Of a DNA stretch of 64,000 nucleotides, positions 8,687 to 15,727 are shown one piece after another. The position numbers and the translations under genes are program-made. The notes beneath the pieces are model-generated. The model was not told the DNA's origin. It saw only the letters and a list, made by a program, of their open reading frames with translations, and searched no databases. The first letter of the stretch is position 1, and each line of letters begins with the position of its first letter. Source of the stretch: Candidatus Haliotispira prima (lineage in GTDB: Bacteria; Spirochaetota; Spirochaetia; SP-2023); NCBI GenBank assembly GCA_029867005.1, contig CP123443.1, positions 124,001-188,000 of the forward strand, written 5' to 3'.

Positions 8687-8968
8687 ATGAAAGAAATGGG
8701 TCTTCAATGTATTATTAATGCGTTTGAAAATGCAGAACATATTTTTGAAGTAGAAAAAGTAGAAAAAAAGGATAATGCACATCGGATCTATCTTATTCTA
8801 AGACATTCTGATAGTAATTCGAGAAGGACACGGTCTCAAATTATTTTTCAAAAATGTGAGGGGAATAGGGGTACCAGTATTATAATAATGGATCCGATAC
8901 TAAAGAGGCATGAGGAAATGTATAGTGTTTCACTATCCGAATGCATTATAGATAGAGTGTCTTCTTAA
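8687..8968 (+). CDS. hypothetical protein
   Basis: This 93-aa protein starts at the ATG at 8687 with AGTAGGA upstream. An in-frame TTG at 8681 would add two residues. It is basic in its centre (HSDSNSRRTRSQIIFQK) and ends CIIDRVSS. No family is recognised. It follows the gene at 8231 closely and is probably co-transcribed. A two-gene cassette such as a toxin-antitoxin or immunity pair is possible but unsupported. Confidence 0.5.
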   Translation: MKEMGLQCIINAFENAEHIFEVEKVEKKDNAHRIYLILRHSDSNSRRTRSQIIFQKCEGNRGTSIIIMDPILKRHEEMYSVSLSECIIDRVSS

Positions 8969-9075
8969 TATTATTAGTAGTAAAGAGATTTTACCATCTT
9001 TATTGTTGTATTTATAATTAGTTTCATTTATCACTGATACATTCCGTCCCTTCGGGCCGGGAGTTCCCCCCCCCC

Positions 9076-9104
9076 TTGCCTAATTTCCTAAATGAACATA
9101 CAAT
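9076..9104 (+). promoter_or_regulatory. promoter of lipoprotein Lp4
   Basis: TTGCCT, a 17-base spacer and TACAAT. A run of about ten C residues lies just upstream at 9066-9075, itself a possible slippage site. Confidence 0.7.
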
Positions 9105-9165
9105 AAAGCCGCAAACGCACTTTGCCCATTTTCTCGTTTGCCCGTTTGCCGGAAGGAGCACTTTT

Positions 9166-10186
9166 ATGAAAAAAAGAGATGAAATATTGACTAATATCAG
9201 TCTAAACAGTACAATATCCAATATCCAATATCCAATATCCAATATCCAATCAATTACTAAAACCTTCATTCATTAATTTTCTCCTTTTATTCAAATTTTC
9301 TCGATTATTTCTCTCATTATTCTGCTTCTTTTCCATTCTCTTCATTCATCTGTTTTTAGCCGCCTGCGCTCCAATCTCTGACACCGACGATGACCCGGCA
9401 ACCGAGTCCACTAATATTTCCTTCTCCGTCACCGCCGTGGCTTCCTCTGTGGAGTTAGAGGTGAGCAGTATTCCGGCTGTTACGGATGTGGGGGCCGTTA
9501 TCCGCTTAGCTGCGGAAGCCGTACCCACTAAGGCCGAAGCCCAGGCGAGCAAGGGCTATGTCAGCCTGAGCATAGAGGCAGACAGTACGCGTAAGTTCAG
9601 TATCAGCCAACACTATGGCAGTAATTTTGAGGATGGCTTTAGTCTTGTGGATGTTCTCTCACCGAATACGAGTTACAAACTGTATTTGTTTATGCCTTCG
9701 GCGATTGACTTAGGGCAAACCAAAATTAAAGGCGGGAAGATTCAGGGAGACAGCGTGGAAATTTCGTTTACCACGGCGAGTTTACCCGCTGAGGGGGATG
9801 TGATATGGGGCGAGAAGTTTGCCGCCAAAGAACATGTTACCAGTCTGGGCCAATATCATTTCATGGAAAACCAAACAGGTGTAATAGTACTGTATTTTCA
9901 AAGCCCCTATAGAGTTTTTAGTCATGAGATCGCCATTGAGGGGGACTCGTTTCCGCCTTTAGGGGTGGGCCGTTATTATGGCAGTCCAATGACGGTAACA
10001 CCGCTCACCAATTTTTATTTTAATACCGGGCTAGTAGCCGGTTATCCCTCTACGACAACGAGCCAAACATTTTATACAATTGCGGCAGACAATGGGACTT
10101 CTATTCTTCGGGGGCGACTAAAAAACTCGACGACTCCTCCCACCGGAGCTTCCTATAACGTTACGAATCCAATATCCCGTTATTAA
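9166..10186 (+). CDS. phase-variable lipoprotein Lp4 (class 2), predicted OFF
   Basis: The ATG at 9166 (MKKRDEILTNISLNS) follows GGAAGGAG. Its frame stops at 9276 after the repeat. The signal segment and lipobox LAAC (Cys codon at 9365) and the mature protein to 10186 are in another frame. Loss of one unit gives a 337-aa lipoprotein with Cys65. In the current state the lipoprotein frame has an upstream TAA and no start codon before residue GTG 9437, inside the mature region. The N-terminal half matches Lp1-Lp3. The C-terminal half is class 2 (WGEKFAAKEHVTSLGQYHFM, ending NPISRY). Function is unknown. Confidence 0.75.
9213..9247 (+). repeat. AATATCC tract of Lp4 (5 units)
   Basis: Five perfect units. 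Removal of one unit restores the lipoprotein frame. Confidence 0.95.
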
Positions 10187-10267
10187 CGCGGAATATTTTG
10201 TATTGGGGTTCTAATAAGATAAGAGTATTGGAGATTCGACAAACGCACCAACTTATCGGATCGGGCA

Positions 10268-10297
10268 TGAAAAGACACGTCATGACGTGTCTTTTCA
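10268..10297. terminator. 30-bp perfect palindrome after Lp4
   Basis: Arms TGAAAAGACACGTCA and TGACGTGTCTTTTCA form a perfect 30-base palindrome. It could be a bidirectional terminator hairpin or a dimer-binding operator between Lp4 and Lp5. A matching element with a compensating base-pair change lies after Lp5. Confidence 0.6.
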
Positions 10298-10326
10298 AAG
10301 GGCCACCTGCCAAAGAACGCTGCCCC

Positions 10327-10355
10327 TTGCCAAAAGCCCTAAATGAACATACAAT
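10327..10355 (+). promoter_or_regulatory. promoter of lipoprotein Lp5
   Basis: TTGCCA, a 17-base spacer and TACAAT, in the conserved array cassette. Confidence 0.7.
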
Positions 10356-10416
10356 AAACCCGCAAACGCACTTTGCCCATTTTGCCATTTAGCCACTTTC
10401 CCGGAGGAGCACTTTT

Positions 10417-11446
10417 ATGAAAAGACGAGACGAAATATTGACAGATATTGGCACAAATAGTACAATATCCAATATCCAATATCCAATATCCAATATCCAA
10501 TCAATTACTAAAACCTTCATTCATTAATTTTCTCCTTTTATTCAAATTTTCTCGATTATTTCCCTCATTATTCTGCTTTTTTTCCATTCTCTTCATTCAT
10601 CTGTTTTTGTCTGCCTGCGCCCCGATCTCTGACACGGGCAAGGACCCGGCACCCGAGTCCACTAATATTTCCTTTTCGGTCACCGCCGTGGCTTCCTCTG
10701 TGGAATTAGAGGTGAGCAGTATTCCGGCCGTTACGGATGTGGGGGCCGTTATCCGCTTAGCTGAAGGAGCCGTTCCCACAAAGGCCGAAGCCCGGGCGAG
10801 CAAGGGCTATGTCAGCTTGGGTATAGAGGCGGACAGTACACGTAAATTCAGTATCAGCCAACACTATGGCAGTAATTTTGAGGATGGCTTTACTCTTGCG
10901 GATGTTCTCTCACCGAATACGAGTTACAAACTGTATTTGTTTATGCCCTCGGTGATTGACTTAGGGCAAATCAAAATTAAAGGCGGGAAGATTGAGGGAG
11001 ACCGGGTGGAAATTTCGTTTACCACGGCGAGTTTACCCGCTGATGGGGATGTGCTATGGGGCGAGAAGTTTGCCGCCAAAGAACATGTTACCAGTCTGGG
11101 CCAATATCATTTCATGGAAAGCCAAACAGGTGTAATAGTACTGTACTTTCAAAGCCCCTATAGACCTTTTAGTCATGATCTCACCATTGAGGTTGAGGGT
11201 GAATCGTCTTCGTCTTTTCAAGCGGTGGGCCGTTATAGTGGTAGTGGAATGACCGTAGCACCGCTCACCAATTTTTATTTTAATACCGGTTTAGTAGCCG
11301 GTTACCCCTCTACGACAACGAGCCAAACATTTTATATGATTGCCGCAGACAACGGGACTTCTATCCTTCGGGGTCTGTTAAAAAGTTCTACCACTCCTCC
11401 CGCCGGAACGTCCTATAACGTTACGAATCCAATATCCCGTTATTAG
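10417..11446 (+). CDS. phase-variable lipoprotein Lp5 (class 2), predicted OFF
   Basis: GGAGGAG precedes the ATG at 10417 (MKRRDEILTDIGTNS), and that frame ends shortly after the repeat at TKTFIH. The lipoprotein frame, with FFSILFIHLFLSAC, is open to 11446. Loss of one unit gives a 340-aa lipoprotein. It is a close paralogue of Lp4 across both halves (FAAKEHVTSLGQYHFMESQ). It carries a small insertion (EVEGESSSSFQAVGRY) where Lp4 has EGDSFPPLGVGRY, so divergence is concentrated in one presumably exposed loop. A TTG at 10448 is in the lipoprotein frame but lacks a ribosome site. Function is unknown. Confidence 0.75.
10464..10498 (+). repeat. AATATCC tract of Lp5 (5 units)
   Basis: Five perfect units. 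Removal of one unit restores the lipoprotein frame. Confidence 0.95.
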
Positions 11447-11524
11447 TTGGATAGTCTGTATTTGGATTCTAATAAGCAGGAGTATTGGAGCTTCGACAAG
11501 CGCACCGACTTATCGGGTCGGGCA

Positions 11525-11554
11525 TGTAAAGACACGTCATGACGTGTCTTTACA
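11525..11554. terminator. 30-bp perfect palindrome after Lp5
   Basis: Arms TGTAAAGACACGTCA and TGACGTGTCTTTACA. Compared with the element at 10268, one base in each arm has changed so that pairing is kept. This implies selection on the palindrome. Confidence 0.6.
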
Positions 11555-11583
11555 AAGGGCCACTAGCCAAAGAACGTTGCCCC

Positions 11584-11612
11584 TTGCCAAAAGCCCTAAA
11601 TGAACATACAAT
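11584..11612 (+). promoter_or_regulatory. promoter of lipoprotein Lp6
   Basis: TTGCCA, a 17-base spacer and TACAAT, in the conserved array cassette. Confidence 0.7.
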
Positions 11613-11673
11613 AAACCAGCAAACGCACTTTGCCCATTTTGCCATTTAGCCACTTTCCCGGAGGAGCACTTTT

Positions 11674-12685
11674 ATGAAAAGACGAGACGAAATATTGACA
11701 GATATTGGCACAAACAGTATAATATCCAATATCCAATATCCAATATCCAATATCCAATCAATTGCTAAAACTATCATCTATTAATTTTAGTCTTTTATTC
11801 AAATTCCCCCCATTATTTTGCTTTTTTTTCATTCTCTTTATTCATCTGTTTCTGGCTGCCTGCGTCCCGATCTCTGACACCGGCGATGACCCACCGGCGG
11901 CGGCCAAACCAAGCATGTCCTTTTCTACAAATGCTGTGGTATCTTCTGTGCAATTGGAAATGAGCAGTAGTTTCGCCATTACCACCATAGGGGCGGTTAT
12001 TCGCTTAGCTACAGAAGCAGCTCCCACCAAGGCAGAAGCCGAAGCCAATGCGGGTCATGTCAGCCTGAGTATAGACGCAAACAGCCCGCGTAAATTCAGC
12101 ATCAGCCAGCACTATGGCAGTGATTTTACGGATGGGCTTACTCTGGCCGATGTCCTTACCGCTAATACTCAATACAAACTGTATCTGTTTTTTGAAACTA
12201 CTGCTATTCCGTCCGAAACGACCATTGAGGGGGCCGCCCTCAATAATGATGTCGTGGTTCTGCCATTTAGCACTGCTACACTGGCTCTTGCAGGGGATGC
12301 CGTATGGGATAGCGCATGGACAAACAATCAGTTTGTCGGAAGCCTTCCGGAGTGGGGATACAGTGAAAATCAAAAAGGCATTTTTGTTGTTTATACAAAA
12401 ATTAATAGTACTTTTGCCAGTGCTCAACTGATTACTCGCACAGCAGATGATATATTGCTACAAATTATAGGAGACATTGCTATAGGTTTTGTCGATCCTA
12501 AGACAGGATTTCTTTTCAATATACTGAAACTGGGTGGTACTTATCCTGCCGGAGATAACTACTATTACGTAATAGGTGCCGGTAATACAAAGAAAATCTC
12601 CGGGAAGCACTTTGTCTTAGACATTACAATTGATTTAGGCTCGGTTGATCTCAAATCACCCCTCATACGTTATGGTAATCCATAA
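11674..12685 (+). CDS. phase-variable lipoprotein Lp6 (class 3), predicted OFF
   Basis: The ATG at 11674 (MKRRDEILTDIGTNS) follows GGAGGAG, and its frame stops soon after the repeat (AKTIIY). The signal segment, ending HLFLAAC, and the mature protein are open to 12685 in another frame. Loss of one unit gives a 334-aa lipoprotein. A TTG at 11762 happens to lie in the lipoprotein frame directly before the hydrophobic segment. It would give a compact signal peptide, so low-level expression from it is conceivable, although no ribosome site is seen. The upstream half keeps RKFSISQHYGSDFTDGLTLADVL. The C-terminal half is class 3 but the most divergent member (WDSAWTNNQFVGSLPEWGY). It ends with the plain stop GNP. 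Confidence 0.72.
11721..11755 (+). repeat. AATATCC tract of Lp6 (5 units)
   Basis: Five perfect units. Removal of one unit restores the lipoprotein frame. Confidence 0.95.
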
Positions 12686-12745
12686 CTGTATTTTATCTTT
12701 ATGTAGCGGGCTTTAGGCAAGTGGGGCCTTTTGCAATGGCCCCCC

Positions 12746-12774
12746 TTGCCTAACTCTCTAAACGAATATACAAT
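12746..12774 (+). promoter_or_regulatory. promoter of lipoprotein Lp7
   Basis: TTGCCT, a 17-base spacer and TACAAT, in the conserved array cassette. Confidence 0.7.
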
Positions 12775-12835
12775 CAACTGGCAAACGCACTTTGCCCATT
12801 TTGCCATTTGCCCACTTTCCCGGAGGAGCACTTTT

Positions 12836-13847
12836 ATGAAAAAACGAGATGAAATATTGACAGATATTGGCACAAACAGTATAATATCCAATATCCAATA
12901 TCCAATATCCAATATCCAATCAATTACTAAAACTATTATCTATTAATTTTAGCCTTTTATTCAAATTCCCCCCATTATTTTCTCGATTATTTCCCCCATT
13001 ATTCTGCTTTTTTTCCATTCTCTTCATTCATCTGTTTCTGGCCGCCTGCGCCCCGATCTCTGACAACAGTGACCCACCGGCCAAACCGAGCGTTTCCCTT
13101 GTCGCAAACGCTGTGGTCTCTTCTGTGCAATTGGAAATGAGCAGTATTGTAACAATCCCCAAGATAGGGGCCGTTATTCGCCTGGCCGGGGAAGCAGCCC
13201 CCACCAAGGCAGAAGCCGAAGCCAATGCGGGTTATGTCAGCTTGAGTATAGACGCGGACAGTACGCGTAAATTCAGCATCAGCCAGCACTATGGCAGTGA
13301 CTTTACAGATGGGCTTACTCTGGCCGATGTCCTTGCCGCCAATACCCAATACAAACTGTATCTGTTTTTTGAAACCAATGCTATTAGTCTGATTGAAGGG
13401 GCCACCCTGACAAATGGTGTGGCAGCCCTTTCATTTACTACCGCTACGCTCCCTCCCGCTGGGGACGGGGTCTGGGGTCGGGCACGTACAGATGAAAAGT
13501 TTGTAGCCGGCCTTCCGGAATGGCACTTTGATTCCGACCAAAAAGGGGTATTCGTGGCCTACGCACAATTCACAGATGATTTTACCTCTGTTGCATTCAC
13601 GACTCGCACGGCAGATGATACCACGAAAAAGCAGGTAGGAACCGCAAGAGTTGGTGCTATCCTGCCCAATGCGGGATTTCTTTTCAATTTTTCCAAATTG
13701 GGAGGCAGCCATCCGGGTAACTACTACTATGTGATAAGTGCTGATGACACAGATAAACAAATCGGAAAGAATTACCGACTGGAATTTGTAGATTTTAGTC
13801 TCGGATTACATGCTCGCGCACCCCTCACACGTTATGGTAATCCATAA
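12836..13847 (+). CDS. phase-variable lipoprotein Lp7 (class 3), predicted OFF
   Basis: GGAGGAG precedes the ATG at 12836 (MKKRDEILTDIGTNS), and its frame ends at 12946. The lipoprotein frame contains HLFLAACAPISDN and is open to 13847. Loss of one repeat unit gives a 334-aa lipoprotein. The mature protein carries the shared block TRKFSISQHYGSDFTDGL and a class 3 end (WGRARTDEKFVAGLPEWHF). It is nearly identical to Lp8, so the two are recent duplicates. Function is unknown; a surface location is inferred from lipidation. Confidence 0.75.
12883..12917 (+). repeat. AATATCC tract of Lp7 (5 units)
   Basis: Five perfect units. Removal of one unit restores the lipoprotein frame. Confidence 0.95.
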
Positions 13848-13905
13848 CTGTATTTTATCTTTATGTAGCGGGCTTTAGGCAAGGGGGCCTCTTGCAATGG
13901 CCCCC

Positions 13906-13934
13906 TTGCCTAACTCTCTAAACGAATATATAAT
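13906..13934 (+). promoter_or_regulatory. promoter of lipoprotein Lp8
   Basis: TTGCCT, a 17-base spacer and a consensus TATAAT: the strongest promoter of the array. Confidence 0.72.
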
Positions 13935-13986
13935 CAACCCGCAAACGCACTTTGCCCATTTTCCGTTTTCCCGGAGGAGTACTTTT

Positions 13987-14965
13987 ATGAAAAAACGAGA
14001 CAAAATATTGACAGATATTAGCACAAACAGTACAATATCCAATATCCAATATCCAATATCCAATATCCAATCAATTACTAAAACTATTATCTATTAATTT
14101 TAGCCTTTTATTCAAATTTCCCCCCTTATTTTGCTTTTTCTCCATTCTCTTCATTCATCTGTTTCTGGCTGCCTGCGCCCCGATCTCTGACAACAGTGCC
14201 CCACCCGCAAAACCGAGTGTTTCCCTTGTCGCAAACGCTGTGGTCTCTTCTGTACAATTGGAAATGAGCAGTATTGTAACAATTGCCAAGATAGGGGCCG
14301 TTATTCGCCTGGCCGGGGAAGCAGCCCCCAGCAAGGCAGAAGCCGAAGCCAATGCGGGTTATGTCAGCCTGAGTATAGATGCGGACAGTACACGTAAATT
14401 CAGCATCAGCCAACACTATGGCAGTGACTTTGCGGACGGGCTTACTCTGGCCGATGTTCTTACCGCCAATACCCAATACAAACTGTATCTGTTTTTTGAA
14501 ACCAATGCTATTAGTCTGATTGAAGGGGCCACCCTGACAAATGGTGTGGCAGTCCTTTTATTTACCACCGCTACGCTCCCTCCCGCCGGGGACGGGGTCT
14601 GGGGTAGGGCACGTACAGATGAAAAGTTTGTAGCCGGCCTTCCGGAATGGCACTTTGATTCCGACCAAAGAGGGGTATTCGTGGCCTACGCACAATTCAC
14701 AGATGATTTTACCTCTGTTGCATTGACGACTCGCACGGCAGATGATACCGAGAAAAAGCAGGCAGGAACCGCAAGAGTTGGTGCTATCCTGCCCAATGCG
14801 GGATTTCTTTTCAATTTTTCCAAATTGGGAGGCAGCCATCCGGGTAACTACTACTATGTGATAAGTGCCGATGAGACAGATAAACAAATCGGAAAGAGTT
14901 ACCGACTGGAATTTGTAGATTTTAGTCTCATATTACATGTTCGCGCACCCCTCACGCGTTATTGA
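13987..14965 (+). CDS. phase-variable lipoprotein Lp8 (class 3), predicted OFF
   Basis: Last array member. GGAGGAG precedes the ATG at 13987 (MKKRDKILTDISTNS), and this frame stops at 14097. The lipoprotein frame contains HLFLAACAPISDN and is open to 14965. Loss of one unit gives a 323-aa lipoprotein. It is almost identical to Lp7 except for a shorter signal region and scattered substitutions. Its stop codon differs from Lp7, and the unit's normal 3' flank is missing. It abuts the flagellar genes on the opposite strand, marking the right edge of the array. Confidence 0.75.
14034..14068 (+). repeat. AATATCC tract of Lp8 (5 units)
   Basis: Five perfect units. Removal of one unit restores the lipoprotein frame. 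Confidence 0.95.
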
Positions 14966-15153
14966 CAGCCAAAGGCGGCAGTACGGGGACAGGCCGGCGG
15001 CTCTGTCTCCGCCTGACGGATTATCGCCAATAGGGCCGCAGACAACAGGTGGACGAAATGGAGGCGAAATGAAACCAAGCCCGCAGTAGCAGGCTTAGGA
15101 ATAGACTTGACAATAGGCTTGGTGACCGTTTGGGGCTTGTTCGTCTCAGTCAT
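14959..15153 (-). CDS. possible small membrane protein downstream of flgD
   Basis: A 64-aa open frame begins MTETNKPQTVTKP and has one hydrophobic stretch (LHFVHLLSAALLAII). It lies 26 bases after flgD on the same strand, but its end overlaps the Lp8 stop codon. No family match is recognised, and the ribosome site is weak. It may be a non-coding remnant at the array junction. Confidence 0.25.
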   Translation of the reverse strand: MTETNKPQTVTKPIVKSIPKPATAGLVSFRLHFVHLLSAALLAIIRQAETEPPACPRTAAFGCQ

Positions 15154-15179
15154 CCGGATAAAGACGATTGGCAGAGGCC

Positions 15180-15668
15180 CTATTGTTGTGTTTGCTCGTC
15201 CGTAGCTTCGGCCACCTTTATAACTAAGTCCGAATTGTACTTGTGGTCATCTACGGTCAGTTTGGCCGGGCCGGAAGGGTTGTGCTCAATAGCAGAAACG
15301 AGGCCGGAAACCAAAATTGGGTGGCCCTCGTGGTCCAAGCCGGAATTGATGGTCACCTCACGGCCCAGAAGACCCAAGGCCTGCCCCTGGCCAAAACGTC
15401 GGCTCAGCTCGGTAAAGCCCTTGTTTAGCTCCATCATCTGCTCTAAACTATTGAACTGGGCCATTTGGGCGATAAATTCTTTGTCGTCCTGAGGTTTGAG
15501 TGGATCCTGATTCTTGAGTTGTTCCGTCAGGATACGCAGGAAGGAATCTTTGCCGAGAGTCTGCTGCAAACTCCTGCCTTGGTTTAGGCTGCGGTTAAAA
15601 TTCTTGATATTGATGTCGTGTTGCTGCTTTTGCAACGGACTCATTTCGGTTGGTGTGATTTCCGCCAT
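15180..15668 (-). CDS. flgD: flagellar hook assembly protein FlgD
   Basis: FlgD is the hook-cap scaffold needed to polymerise hook protein FlgE; in spirochaetes it acts in the periplasm. The 162-aa protein has the conserved N-terminal block FLRILTEQLKNQDPLKPQDDKEFIAQMAQFNSLEQM (residues about 44-80, quoted in part here) and LLGREVTI. It lacks the longer C-terminal FlgD Ig-like domain of enterobacteria, which is usual for spirochaete FlgD. GGAAGGT precedes the ATG. It lies 59 bases after fliK, so the two are probably co-transcribed. The usual next gene, flgE, is absent; the lipoprotein array begins instead. Confidence 0.88.
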   Translation of the reverse strand: MAEITPTEMSPLQKQQHDINIKNFNRSLNQGRSLQQTLGKDSFLRILTEQLKNQDPLKPQDDKEFIAQMAQFNSLEQMMELNKGFTELSRRFGQGQALGLLGREVTINSGLDHEGHPILVSGLVSAIEHNPSGPAKLTVDDHKYNSDLVIKVAEATDEQTQQ

Positions 15669-15727
15669 ATTTTTACCTTCCTGCTTTGCTTCCAGTATCG
15701 AATAGTCTGCTAAAATCTTTAGCCGGT

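Noticed and set aside
11762..11764. TTG start giving Lp6 a compact signal peptide without a repeat
   Set aside because: No ribosome site precedes it, and sister genes have TTA or CTA at this place; it is kept only as a caveat.
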